Shown here piece after piece: positions 8,605-18,110 of a stretch of 64,000 nt of DNA. Position 1 is the stretch's first letter. Every line of letters begins with the position of its first letter. Below the pieces are notes generated by a model that saw only the letters and a program-made list of their open reading frames with translations, ran no database searches and was not told the DNA's origin. The position numbers and the translations under genes were made by a program. The DNA is from Lachnospiraceae bacterium (GTDB taxonomy: Bacteria > Bacillota > Clostridia > Lachnospirales > Lachnospiraceae): positions 62,001-126,000 of the forward strand of contig SVEE01000005.1 of the NCBI GenBank assembly GCA_015057525.1, read 5' to 3'.

Positions 8605-8653
8605 CAAAAAATAAGCATTTGTATACAAATTGTATACAAATGCTTATTTTTTG
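8605..8653 (-). terminator. Palindromic terminator after hisC
   Basis: A perfect 24-bp inverted repeat with a one-base centre, made of an A-rich outer part, AAGCATTTGTATACAA and its complement. The outer A/T runs supply U-tracts on either strand. It lies 20 bp after the hisC stop. Confidence 0.85.
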
Positions 8654-8672
8654 CTACATGGTGTATATTTTT

Positions 8673-9725
8673 TTATACATTTAAGTATTTTTTCAAGAAA
8701 ACAAGGAATTTCTCCATCTCTTCACGAGTACCAATTGTAACACGAAGGTAATTGTCTATTCTTGGCTTATTAAAATATCTAACATATATATTTTCTTTTC
8801 TTGCCGCCTCGAATATTTCCTTTGCACCCTTTGTATCATGAGTTATAAATAAGAAGTTTGCTGCAGATGTAGGACATGAAAAACCTATTTTCTCGATTTC
8901 TTGCTTAAACCATTCTCTAGTTTCTATTACCTTAGCAACAGTTGACTTGAAATATTCATCATCTGCAATACTTTCAACTCCCAAAACAATTGAAGGCATA
9001 TTCATAGTGTATGAATTATATGAATATTTTACGTCATTTAAGTATTTTATAAGCTTAGGATTACCCATGGCATAACCAATTCTAAGACCTGCCATTGAAC
9101 GGGATTTAGAGAAGGTTCTCACCACAAGTAAATTATCGTATTTATCAATAAGTGGCAATGCTGTTTCTCCACCAAAGTCTACATATGCCTCATCAACTAT
9201 GACAATAACATCCTGATTATGGCTTACAATGTCTTCTACAAAGCTAAGAGGCTCTGCGATACTTGTTGGAGCATTTGGATTTGGGAAAATAATTCCACCA
9301 TTATCTTTATAATAATCTGAAGCTACAATTCTAAAGCTGTCATTTACCGCAACTCTTTCATATGGTATCTTGAATAATTCTGCCCAAACATCGTAAAACG
9401 AATAAGTTATATCTGGAAACAGTATGCTTTTATCTGAGTTAAAGAATGTCATAAATGACATAGCAAGTACATCATCTGAACCTACTCCCACAAAAACCTG
9501 TTCCTTGCTAAGTCCATGATAATCTGCTATGGCTTCCACAAGCATAGATGCCGCTGGATCAGGATATAGCTTGAGATTTTCTAATTCTACCGCCTTTTCC
9601 ATCACTTTCTTTGATGGACCGTATGGATTTTCGTTAGTATTTAATTTAATTATATTTTTTTCCTTTGGCTGTTCACCTGGAACATACGGAACAACCTTTC
9701 TAATATTTTTCTCCCAAGAAGTCAT
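8673..9725 (-). CDS. hisC: Histidinol-phosphate aminotransferase
   Basis: PLP-dependent class I/II aminotransferase, 350 aa, converting imidazole-acetol phosphate to histidinol phosphate in histidine synthesis. The PLP lysine is in RTFSKSRSMAGLRIGYA (about residue 206), with NPNAPTSI and VDEAYVDFGG upstream and RVTIGTREEMEKFL at the C-terminus. The gene is alone, not with other his genes, and has its own promoter and terminator. HisC-like enzymes of this subgroup can also act on aromatic amino acids, so the exact substrate is likely but not certain. Confidence 0.88.
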   Translation of the reverse strand: MTSWEKNIRKVVPYVPGEQPKEKNIIKLNTNENPYGPSKKVMEKAVELENLKLYPDPAASMLVEAIADYHGLSKEQVFVGVGSDDVLAMSFMTFFNSDKSILFPDITYSFYDVWAELFKIPYERVAVNDSFRIVASDYYKDNGGIIFPNPNAPTSIAEPLSFVEDIVSHNQDVIVIVDEAYVDFGGETALPLIDKYDNLLVVRTFSKSRSMAGLRIGYAMGNPKLIKYLNDVKYSYNSYTMNMPSIVLGVESIADDEYFKSTVAKVIETREWFKQEIEKIGFSCPTSAANFLFITHDTKGAKEIFEAARKENIYVRYFNKPRIDNYLRVTIGTREEMEKFLVFLKKYLNV

Positions 9726-9756
9726 GGTTTGTCCTCCTGTAAATTGAATATATCTG

Positions 9757-9784
9757 ATTATAATCCTTGTATAAATTAAGTCAA
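9757..9784 (-). promoter_or_regulatory. Sigma-A promoter of hisC
   Basis: Minus-strand -35 TTGACT (9784-9779), 16-bp spacer and perfect -10 TATAAT (9762-9757), followed by a CAGGAGG ribosome site about 25 bp later. Confidence 0.75.
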
Positions 9785-9794
9785 TATAAAATGA

Positions 9795-11243
9795 TTATTT
9801 GAGTTTCTTTAATACCTCAAGTGTATATTTCCACATTCTTTCTACACTATCTACATAAAGTGTTTCCGCAGGGGTGTGAATATCATCTATTCTTGGACCA
9901 TATGATATACAATCAAGCCCTGGCAACTTACCTGCAAAAAGACCACACTCAAGGCCCGCATGTATAGCTTGAATTTCAGGCATATCATCAAACATATCCT
10001 TGTATGTCTGTTTCATAACGTCTCTTAATCTTGAGTCCTGCTTATACTCCCATGCAGGATAGGAACCATTCTCACTATAGTTACCGCCTAAGCTCTCAGT
10101 CAAACATTTTAGCTGGTAACCAATGTCCCTTTTTTCTGACTCAACACTACTTCTTACAGAAAATCTGAAAAGCACCTCATTATCAGTAGTGGAAAGTACT
10201 CCAAGATTTAAGGATGACTGAACCAATCCGTCAATATCCGAACTCATACGCATAATTCCATTAGGATAACAATAAAGTGCTGTTATAATATTATTTGAAA
10301 CTTCCCTTGTCATCACCTTATCAACCTGAGTTTTGACAATATTTAAAGTTATATCACCGTCACTAAATAAATATTCATTTTTTAAGGTACTATTTAACTC
10401 TTTAATTTTATTCTCAATATTAGTAACACTTGATTCCTTAAATGCCACTACTGCTTTTGTTTCTCTAGGAATTGCGTTATCCTTCAAACCACCATTAACT
10501 GATGATAAGCAAATATTATCCTCCTGAGATAGCATATATAAAATTCGTCCCATAACCTTATTGGAATTAGCTCTATTCTTATCTATCTCTACTCCCGAAT
10601 GTCCCCCCTGCAAGCCTGTCACAGTGATTTCGTATCCTGTCATATCTTGCATATCCTCAGTATACACAGCTGGTATCTTACATTCCGATGTCATACCGCC
10701 TGCACAGCTAACCAAGAGAACGCCCTCTTCTTCCGAGTCAATGTTAAGCATCATCTTAGATTTTAGCACTGTTGCATCAAGAGCTGCTGCCCCTAACATT
10801 CCAACTTCTTCGTCCACTGTAATAACAACCTCAAGAGGTGGATGCTCAATATCATCTGAATCGAGTATTGCAAGGGCATAAGCCACAGCAATTCCATCAT
10901 CTCCACCAAGTGTAGTTCCATCAGCGGTAATTGCCTTGCCATCACAGCGAAGTCTTAAGCCTTCCTTCTCAAAATCAATATCACAACCCTTATCCTTTTC
11001 GCACACCATGTCCATATGTCCCTGAATCATAACTGTGTCTGAATTCTCATAGCCACGAGTCCCATCCTTAAACATAATCACATTGTTAGCTTCATCCTGA
11101 ATGTATCTGATATTTTTATTCTTTGCAAATTCAACCAAATAATCACTTATTTGCTTGGTGTTATATGAGCCATGAGGAATACCACATATCTCTTCAAAAT
11201 ATTTATATACTTTTTTAGGTTCTAACCCTTCTAAAACTGCCAT
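9795..11243 (-). CDS. pepD: Aminoacyl-histidine dipeptidase (M20 family, PepD)
   Basis: Cytosolic zinc dipeptidase of 482 aa. Metal and catalytic motifs are in order: GHMDMVCEKD (about residues 75-84), GGDDGIAVAYALAIL, DEEVGMLGAAALD, a GGHSGVEI dimerisation segment, and HAGLECGLFAGK with a final HTPAE. Length fits PepD (about 480-490 aa). It hydrolyses Xaa-His and other dipeptides for amino-acid recovery. It begins 11 nt after the GH3 glucosidase stop, so the two are probably co-transcribed. Confidence 0.94.
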   Translation of the reverse strand: MAVLEGLEPKKVYKYFEEICGIPHGSYNTKQISDYLVEFAKNKNIRYIQDEANNVIMFKDGTRGYENSDTVMIQGHMDMVCEKDKGCDIDFEKEGLRLRCDGKAITADGTTLGGDDGIAVAYALAILDSDDIEHPPLEVVITVDEEVGMLGAAALDATVLKSKMMLNIDSEEEGVLLVSCAGGMTSECKIPAVYTEDMQDMTGYEITVTGLQGGHSGVEIDKNRANSNKVMGRILYMLSQEDNICLSSVNGGLKDNAIPRETKAVVAFKESSVTNIENKIKELNSTLKNEYLFSDGDITLNIVKTQVDKVMTREVSNNIITALYCYPNGIMRMSSDIDGLVQSSLNLGVLSTTDNEVLFRFSVRSSVESEKRDIGYQLKCLTESLGGNYSENGSYPAWEYKQDSRLRDVMKQTYKDMFDDMPEIQAIHAGLECGLFAGKLPGLDCISYGPRIDDIHTPAETLYVDSVERMWKYTLEVLKKLK

Positions 11244-11254
11244 TTATGTCTCCC

Positions 11255-13645
11255 TTACTGTTTTTTTATACCTTCTGCCATAGAATTGAAATCAGAAATA
11301 AACTTATTATATTTATCTGTATCAACATCTGGCACCATCTCTTTTAATAGCTTGTTTGATGTATACTGATAACAATCTTTAATTATTCCCTTATCCCATC
11401 CATAGGATTCCCATAAGTCAAAAACCAACTTATTAAGTTCATTATTCTCAACAATAGTTTTTACTGTAGAATTTATTCCATAACTATATGGAGTTTTTGT
11501 GTTTAAATAAATCTGTATCTTATCCACAATATCATCCTCTGCAGATGATGTTGCCACATATACATTATAATATCCCTCTTCTGATATCCATTCAGATAAA
11601 TCCTGATCATAGGATGAAAGCATATCACGAGTCAATGTGAACATTACTTCCTTAGTTTCTCCAGCTTCAAGATATATCTTGGCAAAATCTTTGAGTTCCT
11701 TTATTGGCTTAGACAATGTAGATGCAGGATCATTTACATATAACTGAACCACCTGACTTCCTGCCATGGCACCAGTATTTGTAACCTGTACGATTATATC
11801 ACATTTGTTCCTTATTTCGCCATTATTATAATCAAATTTTACATCTTTTATCTCAATATCAAATGTAGTATAGGATAATCCATATCCAAAATGATATGCT
11901 GGTTTTATTTTCTTCTTGTCATAATATCTGTAACCAACATATATACCTTCACCATAGCATACCTCATAACCATCCCCTGGGAAATTAAGGAATGTCGGTG
12001 TATCCTCGTATCTTTCAGGGAATGTTATTGGAAGCTTACCTGATGGATTAGCCTTACCCACAAGTATATCTGCCAATGCATCAGCACCTCCCATACCAGG
12101 TAAAAACATGGCAAAAATAGCTTTTACATTAGAATTCTTGTATTCACTCACCTGAACCGGTCCACAAGTATTAAGCACCAATATAACGTCATTAACCAAA
12201 GTGTTAAGATATGCTAATAGCTTAATATCTGACTCCTCAAGAAGAAGATTCTTTCTATCATTTCCTTCCATGCCTCCAAGGCTACAAACACATATAATCT
12301 TTTCATCAGCGGATACATCAGGGTTTTCATCTTTTGAAATTCTAACATTATCACCACCTATGCGTTCACACATAGATTGATAAAAATCACCCACTCTGTT
12401 AGTATCTATACCTGCGCTTCCCTTACCACATTCAAGAAATTCTTCTGCACCACTACCAACAATTACAACCTTTTCATTTTTTGCTAATGGAAGGACGTCC
12501 TTGTTTTCAAGCATTACTATTCCCTCTACCGCCGCATCATAAGCTGCTTTATCTGTAAAGCTTTTAGCCGAAGATGCATCCATATCCTGCTTATAGTTAT
12601 CAGATATCCATTTTACTGTTTGAAGAATTTTGCATACTGCATTATCTAGTACTTCTTCCTTTAAAGTACCCGATTCTACAGCCTCCAAAACCTTGCTTGG
12701 ATGTCCTGGACCTGGCATTTCTAAATCATTTCCACCTATAAGGGCTTTATCCTGATTATATACTGCCCCCCAATCTGATAAAACAGTTCCTTCAAATCCC
12801 CATTCACCTCTAAGCTTATCTCTAAGTAGCCAACTGTTCTCCGTACACGGTACACCATTAATCTTATTATAGGCACTCATAACAGTTTGAACCTTGCCTT
12901 CCTTAACACAGGCTTTAAATCCAGGGAAATATATTTCTTCCAAAGCACGATTTGATATTGTCTCATTAATTCCCACTCTGTTTGTTTCCTGATTGTTTGC
13001 TGCAAAATGCTTAACATTGGCCGCAACACCATATTTTTGAACACCCTTAACAAGCTCAGGTGCAAGTTTGGAAACAAGTGTAGGGTCTTCTGAATATCCT
13101 TCGAAAAGTCTTCCATTTAGAGGGTCTCTATGGATATTAACATTAGGTGTTCCAAGTAAAATATGCACACCAAAAAGACAAGCCTCCATACCTAAAGCCT
13201 CTCCAACTCTACCTACAACCTCCTTGTTCCAGGTCGCTCCAAGTAAAATTCCTGGTGGGAAACATCCAGGTGCATAGTCTTCTTTCTTCAATCTTTTATC
13301 TAGAATATCCTTAATCCAAAGATATATCTTAGTTTCTTCCTCATCAAGATTTTCTGGGTAATAATAATTTTCTATTACATTAACTAATTTTGTGCTTCCG
13401 ATTAATCTTTCATTTCTGCCATCCTCACAAAACTCATTCCAGTTGTAATATTCTGTCATATCCCCAAAAAGCTGTTCATAATTTATTCCTGTACCACCAT
13501 CAAGAAGCTGAAGTCTTGGTATATCTAATCTCTCCAAACCATAGCTCCCAAAAAATGTGGCACCATTTACTAAATTTGCTTTTTCTTCTAAAGTCATCCG
13601 ACTTACAATATCCTTAATATCTCTATCAAAACACTTAATCGCCAT
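11255..13645 (-). CDS. Glycoside hydrolase family 3 beta-glucosidase-like protein
   Basis: Intracellular GH3 enzyme of 796 aa starting at the ATG at 13645 with GGAGG in front. The (beta/alpha)8 domain has KHFAANNQETNR and the nucleophile aspartate in VLSDWGAV (about residue 288). The alpha/beta sandwich domain and the C-terminal fibronectin III-like domain (around FGYGLSYTTFDIEIKDVKFD) follow. There is no signal peptide. An extra C-terminal helical segment of about 70 residues (from SYGINSTVKTIVENN) is common in Clostridia GH3 proteins. It probably releases glucose or another sugar from imported beta-linked oligosaccharides; exact linkage is not readable from sequence. Confidence 0.93.
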   Translation of the reverse strand: MAIKCFDRDIKDIVSRMTLEEKANLVNGATFFGSYGLERLDIPRLQLLDGGTGINYEQLFGDMTEYYNWNEFCEDGRNERLIGSTKLVNVIENYYYPENLDEEETKIYLWIKDILDKRLKKEDYAPGCFPPGILLGATWNKEVVGRVGEALGMEACLFGVHILLGTPNVNIHRDPLNGRLFEGYSEDPTLVSKLAPELVKGVQKYGVAANVKHFAANNQETNRVGINETISNRALEEIYFPGFKACVKEGKVQTVMSAYNKINGVPCTENSWLLRDKLRGEWGFEGTVLSDWGAVYNQDKALIGGNDLEMPGPGHPSKVLEAVESGTLKEEVLDNAVCKILQTVKWISDNYKQDMDASSAKSFTDKAAYDAAVEGIVMLENKDVLPLAKNEKVVIVGSGAEEFLECGKGSAGIDTNRVGDFYQSMCERIGGDNVRISKDENPDVSADEKIICVCSLGGMEGNDRKNLLLEESDIKLLAYLNTLVNDVILVLNTCGPVQVSEYKNSNVKAIFAMFLPGMGGADALADILVGKANPSGKLPITFPERYEDTPTFLNFPGDGYEVCYGEGIYVGYRYYDKKKIKPAYHFGYGLSYTTFDIEIKDVKFDYNNGEIRNKCDIIVQVTNTGAMAGSQVVQLYVNDPASTLSKPIKELKDFAKIYLEAGETKEVMFTLTRDMLSSYDQDLSEWISEEGYYNVYVATSSAEDDIVDKIQIYLNTKTPYSYGINSTVKTIVENNELNKLVFDLWESYGWDKGIIKDCYQYTSNKLLKEMVPDVDTDKYNKFISDFNSMAEGIKKQ

Positions 13646-13663
13646 ATGATTCCTCCATAATAA

Positions 13664-13717
13664 AAAAGTCCTGATATTCATGATAAATCACTTTATCATA
13701 AATATCAAGACGACTTT
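13664..13717 (-). terminator. Terminator after uppP
   Basis: A long imperfect stem: AAAGTC-CTGATATTCATGATAAA pairs with its partner at 13692-13717 with a small bulge, followed on the minus strand by a TTTTTTATT run. It separates uppP from the GH3 gene. Confidence 0.75.
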
Positions 13718-13736
13718 ACTGTAAAAACATTGGCAA

Positions 13737-14570
13737 TTATGTTAATGAAAAATATAACAAAACAATAATACCAAGAATTATTCTATATACACCAAACACT
13801 TTAAAATCATTCTTCTTAATATAGCTCATAAGGAACTTAATAACCAATACAGATACTACAAAAGCGACAACTACTCCAACAATTAAAATAACTAATTCTG
13901 CTGCCGAGAAAGCCAAACCGAATTTGATAACTTTAATAAGACTAAGTCCAAGCATAACAGGTACAGCAAGGAAAAATGTAAATTCTGCTGCCGCAACTCT
14001 AGATACACCAATAAGAAGAGCTCCTATAATAGTTGCTCCTGAACGAGATGTACCCGGTATAATAGATAACACCTGAAATAAACCTATAATAAGAGCTGTC
14101 TTATAAGTTATGTCCGCCAAAGTTTCAATCTTTGGTGTCCTCTTTTTGTTCCAATTTTCGATTACAATGAATGCAATACCATATACAACAAGTGCTATAG
14201 ATATAACAACTGGAGTGTGTAAATGTGCTTCAATATAATCATCAAACAAAAGAGTAACTATTGCACCTGGTATACATGCAACTACAACCTTAAACCACAT
14301 TGAGAAGATATCTTTCTTTATGTAGGATTCTTCCTTGTTCTTAAACTGGAACGGCCACATTTTATTCCAGAAAAGCATTACTACTGCAAGAATTGCCCCC
14401 AGCTGAATAACCACAAAGAACATTTCTTTAAACTCATCCGATACATCCATCTTAATGAATTCATCAACTAAAAGCATATGACCAGTACTACTAATTGGAA
14501 GCCATTCTGTAATACCTTCAATAATTCCTAAAATTATAACCTTTAAAATTTCTATTAAACTTACTTCCAA
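13737..14570 (-). CDS. uppP: Undecaprenyl-diphosphatase
   Basis: Integral membrane phosphatase of 277 aa (BacA/UppP) that dephosphorylates undecaprenyl diphosphate so the lipid carrier can be reused in wall synthesis; it also confers bacitracin tolerance. Signature motifs are EGITEWLPISSTGHMLL near residue 20 and PGTSRSGATI near 170, in a set of about eight helices. Initiation is probably TTG at 14570, with a GGGGGA site eight bases upstream. It begins 15 nt after the esterase stop. A DUF368 transporter in the window (24385-25218) may act on the same lipid. Confidence 0.96.
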   Translation of the reverse strand: MEVSLIEILKVIILGIIEGITEWLPISSTGHMLLVDEFIKMDVSDEFKEMFFVVIQLGAILAVVMLFWNKMWPFQFKNKEESYIKKDIFSMWFKVVVACIPGAIVTLLFDDYIEAHLHTPVVISIALVVYGIAFIVIENWNKKRTPKIETLADITYKTALIIGLFQVLSIIPGTSRSGATIIGALLIGVSRVAAAEFTFFLAVPVMLGLSLIKVIKFGLAFSAAELVILIVGVVVAFVVSVLVIKFLMSYIKKNDFKVFGVYRIILGIIVLLYFSLT

Positions 14571-14585
14571 GAAAATATCCCCCTT

Positions 14586-15509
14586 TTATATCAAACTTTT
14601 GAAAAATTTACATTCGTCTTCATTACATTTTTTTGCGTACTCAGACTTTATATCACAATGGAAAACATGAGTCAACTTGTTTTCTTTGTTACCATATACA
14701 GTAAACCTAAACTTAACATCTTTCTCGGTTAATTTTTCTGACATGTAAAAAGGCTGTTCAAACAAAAAATCACCTGGACAAGTCATCATATATACAGCAG
14801 GAAAGTCATCTGTCACGTATCTTGTTACGTCTAGAATCTTAAGTTCCTCTTCATTTCCGCCTAAGGGCATATAATCTTTAATAAGTTTTTCTGACTCATC
14901 AATTTTGTATATTCCACAATTTAACCCTATACCTTTAAGCATGAGACATTTACCAATTGGAGTGTTTGGCTGTTTTGCATAGAAAAACTTTGTGTACACC
15001 TGGGTAAATACTTGCATACCATAGTTCTGTAATATTGCTTTACATTCTTCATTTAACACTGATTCAACAAACATTGTAAGTATATGTGCACCAGCAGAAT
15101 CACCAACTGCAAAAAGATTTGCAATATCCAATTTATATTCCTGTGCATTATTTATTATCCAATTGAAAACCTTATGAGTATCTTCAATTGGTGCTGGAAA
15201 TTTAAATTCAGGAGCTAATCGATATGTATAATTGATAACAGCAAAGCCATGCTGTGCAAGACTCATGCAGTAATACTGATACCTTTCCTTGTCACCATAT
15301 ACCCAGCCACCACCATGTACGCTTACAATTACGGGAAGATAACCATCCATATCCTTAGGTCTGTATACGTCTAGTAACTGCCATTTATCATCATTACCAT
15401 ACTTTATATTGTCATATCGAATTATGTCCTCCGGAGTGGTAAGACCTGCATCTCTTATATCATCATTTTTCTTAAATTTTTTTCTACATTTATCACTGTC
15501 TAAACTCAT
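14586..15509 (-). CDS. Alpha/beta-hydrolase, hormone-sensitive-lipase-type esterase
   Basis: Cytoplasmic esterase of 307 aa. The oxyanion-hole motif is SVHGGGWVYGDK, the nucleophile is in AVGDSAGAHI, and a late His is in LTHVFHCDI; a catalytic aspartate is plausible in TCPGDFLFEQ. This matches the HGGG/HSL esterase fold, which cleaves short acyl or acetyl esters. Its close link with uppP (15 nt) suggests co-transcription, not a shared role. AGGAAAGAG precedes the ATG. The substrate is unknown. Confidence 0.85.
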   Translation of the reverse strand: MSLDSDKCRKKFKKNDDIRDAGLTTPEDIIRYDNIKYGNDDKWQLLDVYRPKDMDGYLPVIVSVHGGGWVYGDKERYQYYCMSLAQHGFAVINYTYRLAPEFKFPAPIEDTHKVFNWIINNAQEYKLDIANLFAVGDSAGAHILTMFVESVLNEECKAILQNYGMQVFTQVYTKFFYAKQPNTPIGKCLMLKGIGLNCGIYKIDESEKLIKDYMPLGGNEEELKILDVTRYVTDDFPAVYMMTCPGDFLFEQPFYMSEKLTEKDVKFRFTVYGNKENKLTHVFHCDIKSEYAKKCNEDECKFFKSLI

Positions 15510-15613
15510 TTTTTACTCTCTTTCCTCAATATAATTTATATAACAACATATAATAAATTTCACAATTTAAAAATATATTCATACACTAATAATAAAAAGT
15601 CTAGTAATATTTT

Positions 15614-16117
15614 ATGAATATAAAAAGAAATTTTACAAACACCTCAGATAGAATACTATTACAAATTTTAAATTCAAATAAACCTAATGCAATCGCAAAA
15701 ATAACTGGAAATCCAAGCAATCCACAGTTACACGGAATGGTACAATTTTATAATACACCTGTAGATGGAATTTTAGTGAAAGCAGAAATATTCGGATTAC
15801 CAAATGCATTTAAATTATATTCCAGCAACTTCTATGGTTTCCATATACACGAAACTGGAAATTGTGAAATTAATTTTCAAAAAACAGGAAATCATTATAA
15901 CCCAAGTAAAACACTACATCCAAATCATTCGGGAGATTTGCCTCCACTTCTAGGAAATCAGGGATTTGCCTATTCTATATTTTACACTCGTCGATTTACT
16001 ATAGATGAAATAATCAATAAATCTATTCTTATTCACGATATGCCCGATGATTTCACATCACAACCAGCAGGTAATGCTGGTACAAAAATAGGATGCGGTA
16101 TTATAGAAATACCTTAA
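15614..16117 (+). CDS. Cu/Zn superoxide dismutase family protein without signal peptide
   Basis: A 167-aa SodC-like protein. Copper-site motif GFHIHETGNC, bridging His in GNHYNP, zinc-loop HPNHSGDLPPL, and the C-terminal HDMPDDFTSQPAGNAGTKIG are all present, so the metal ligands look complete, but the loop between the last two zinc histidines is only three residues. SodC proteins are usually exported; here the N-terminus (MNIKRNFTNTSDRILLQ) has no signal sequence. It is on the opposite strand from its neighbours, has only a weak ribosome site, and its stop codon directly abuts that of the convergent MBL gene. Activity is likely, but a non-enzymatic SodC homolog is possible. Confidence 0.8.
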   Translation: MNIKRNFTNTSDRILLQILNSNKPNAIAKITGNPSNPQLHGMVQFYNTPVDGILVKAEIFGLPNAFKLYSSNFYGFHIHETGNCEINFQKTGNHYNPSKTLHPNHSGDLPPLLGNQGFAYSIFYTRRFTIDEIINKSILIHDMPDDFTSQPAGNAGTKIGCGIIEIP

Positions 16118-16936
16118 CTATAACAAACTATCTCCGCTGTGTATCTGTATTAACATATCTCCCATAATTTCTTTCATAATATCAAATGCTTCCTGACCAG
16201 TACAGTGCCCTGAATAAAACTTTGCACCTGTCTTTAGCAGCTCCACAGCGGTATTTTTTATTCTAGCTACATCATCATCTGTATAAGTATCTTTTTGAAT
16301 CATATGAAAACCACTGATAACTATATCAGGATAGTTTTTGTATATCTCATAGTACCTGTCTAATATATTTACAATTCCCTTATGGGCGCACCCTGATATA
16401 AGGATCTTCTTCGATTCATAACTAATCACAAGATATTGCTCATGTGAGAATGTATCTTGTATATAACTATCTTCTTTCTTCTCCTTAAGCATAAGGTTAC
16501 CCTTAGCTGGATACCTATTTCCTTCTATTCCTGTAAAAATATATAGCTCATCGTCAATCTTTATATCCTCAGCCACAAAAACGCACTGTGGTAACTTAAT
16601 AATGTCTTTATCTATCCCAATATATTTTTCTTTATTATCTTTTAAATTGTAATATTCCCCATCTACGTTTTCTCTCATATAGATTTTTGCAGAGGAATTA
16701 ATCTCAGAAAATGGCATTATTCCACCTGAATGATCATAATGTCCATGGCTAAGTATGACTGTATCAACCTTGGATAAATCTATTCCTAGCTTTTTTGCAT
16801 TTCTAAGGGACATATTCGTCGCACCTGTATCCACTAAAAGCTTGTGGTTCTCAGTTTCAACATAAAACGACAGCCCATGCTCGAACTCACATAATTTATT
16901 ACCTTTTGTGTCTTCAACTAAGTTAATTATCTTCAT
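16118..16936 (-). CDS. MBL-fold metallo-hydrolase
   Basis: Cytoplasmic metallo-beta-lactamase-fold protein of 272 aa. Metal-binding HGHYDHSGG (about residue 65), a later histidine in SGCAHKGIVNI, and GFHM fit the subgroup often annotated as beta-ribofuranosylaminobenzene-phosphate-synthase-like or DHPS-related hydrolases. The true substrate is unknown for most of these. It is the last gene of a run starting with the HD-GYP protein, 16 nt after ybaK, and its stop meets the sodC-like stop with no intergenic DNA. Confidence 0.85.
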   Translation of the reverse strand: MKIINLVEDTKGNKLCEFEHGLSFYVETENHKLLVDTGATNMSLRNAKKLGIDLSKVDTVILSHGHYDHSGGIMPFSEINSSAKIYMRENVDGEYYNLKDNKEKYIGIDKDIIKLPQCVFVAEDIKIDDELYIFTGIEGNRYPAKGNLMLKEKKEDSYIQDTFSHEQYLVISYESKKILISGCAHKGIVNILDRYYEIYKNYPDIVISGFHMIQKDTYTDDDVARIKNTAVELLKTGAKFYSGHCTGQEAFDIMKEIMGDMLIQIHSGDSLL

Positions 16937-16952
16937 ACATATTACCTTTCAA

Positions 16953-17435
16953 CTACATAGCAACATTTCCTAATTCATATTTAACAACTTTTTTTAAGTC
17001 TTCCATAGCAACTTCTACCTGAAAACCTATCTTTCCACCACTAAAAATTATAGTATTAAGATTTTCAGCAGACGAATCTATAACTGTCTTAAACTGTTTT
17101 TTCATACCTATGGGTGAACAACCACCGTGAATATATCCAGTAAGTGGCAAAAGTTCCTTGGATTTTATCATAGCAATATTTTTTTCTGATACTGACTTCG
17201 CTGCTTCCTTAAGGTTTAACTCCTTATGTACAGGTATCATAAACACATAATAATTCTTAGAATTACCTATAGTAACTAATGTCTTAAATACCTGATTTGG
17301 GTCTTCTCCAAGAGCCTTTGCAACCTCCACTCCACTTAAGGCATCTGTATTGCTATAATCATAGCTTTCATAATTAATCTTATGCTGTTCTAATATTCGC
17401 ATTACATTTGTTTTATCTGCATTCTTCTTAGCCAT
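16953..17435 (-). CDS. ybaK: Cys-tRNA(Pro)/Cys-tRNA(Cys) deacylase, YbaK/EbsC family
   Basis: A 160-aa YbaK-type editing enzyme that hydrolyses mischarged Cys-tRNA(Pro). Conserved features are FKTLVTIGNSKNYYVFMIPV, the catalytic-lysine region ELNLKEAAKSV, GYIHGGCSPIGMKK and the final FQVEVAMEDL. Length is normal. It lies between the acetyltransferase and MBL genes with gaps of 33 and 16 nt. Confidence 0.94.
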   Translation of the reverse strand: MAKKNADKTNVMRILEQHKINYESYDYSNTDALSGVEVAKALGEDPNQVFKTLVTIGNSKNYYVFMIPVHKELNLKEAAKSVSEKNIAMIKSKELLPLTGYIHGGCSPIGMKKQFKTVIDSSAENLNTIIFSGGKIGFQVEVAMEDLKKVVKYELGNVAM

Positions 17436-17468
17436 TAAAACACTCCTGTCATTTAAAACAAAAATATA

Positions 17469-18068
17469 TTAATTCTCCTGACCATAAACAGGATATTTAT
17501 ATCTATCTTCTTCTGTAATATTTCTAATAACCTTACATGGATTACCGGCAGCGATAACACCGGATGGAATATCCTTATTCACAATACTTCCTGCTCCAAT
17601 AATTGTATTGTCTCCTATGGTTACTCCCGGCAAAACAGTCACTCCTGCTCCAACCCATACATTATTACCTACTGTAATTGGTAAGGCGATTTCAAGACCC
17701 TTATTTCTTTGCTCCACATCAAAAGCATGCCCTGCAGTTGAAAAGCAACAATTAGGTGCAATAAATACATTGTCTCCAAATGTAACCTTCGCCCCATCAA
17801 GAATAATACAATTGTGATTGGTATAAAAATTTTCTCCTATTGTAATGTTGTATCCGTAATCACACCAAAAAGGTGCTGTAATGACAAAGTCACCTTTTAC
17901 TTCACCTATTATTTTATTAATGAGTTCTTTCCTTTTTTCTGAATCAGAAGGTCTGCAAGCATTATACTCAAAGCATAAATCCTTGCACTTAGTTATATCC
18001 TTAACTATAGATTCATCATAATTTGCATCGTATAAATATCCTGCCTTAGCTTTTTCTCTCTCTGTCAT
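17469..18068 (-). CDS. Sugar O-acetyltransferase, maltose/galactoside type (LacA/Maa)
   Basis: Left-handed beta-helix acetyltransferase of 199 aa. The N-terminal Mac domain starts MTEREKAKAGYLYDANYDE. Hexapeptide repeats run from about residue 75 to 180, with catalytic His in STAGHAFD and the acetyl-CoA-site VWVGAGVTVLPGVTIG. It transfers acetyl from acetyl-CoA to maltose-, glucose- or galactoside-type acceptors; the physiological substrate is usually unknown. It sits downstream of the signalling genes by 42 nt. Confidence 0.93.
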   Translation of the reverse strand: MTEREKAKAGYLYDANYDESIVKDITKCKDLCFEYNACRPSDSEKRKELINKIIGEVKGDFVITAPFWCDYGYNITIGENFYTNHNCIILDGAKVTFGDNVFIAPNCCFSTAGHAFDVEQRNKGLEIALPITVGNNVWVGAGVTVLPGVTIGDNTIIGAGSIVNKDIPSGVIAAGNPCKVIRNITEEDRYKYPVYGQEN

Positions 18069-18110
18069 TTTTGCCTCCGAATAATTCTTCTATAATATCT
18101 ATAACCTCAA

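Noticed and set aside
8384..8614. Plus-strand frame across the hisC/DUF5688 gap
   Set aside because: Overlaps the DUF5688 start and its promoter on the other strand and lacks a ribosome site.
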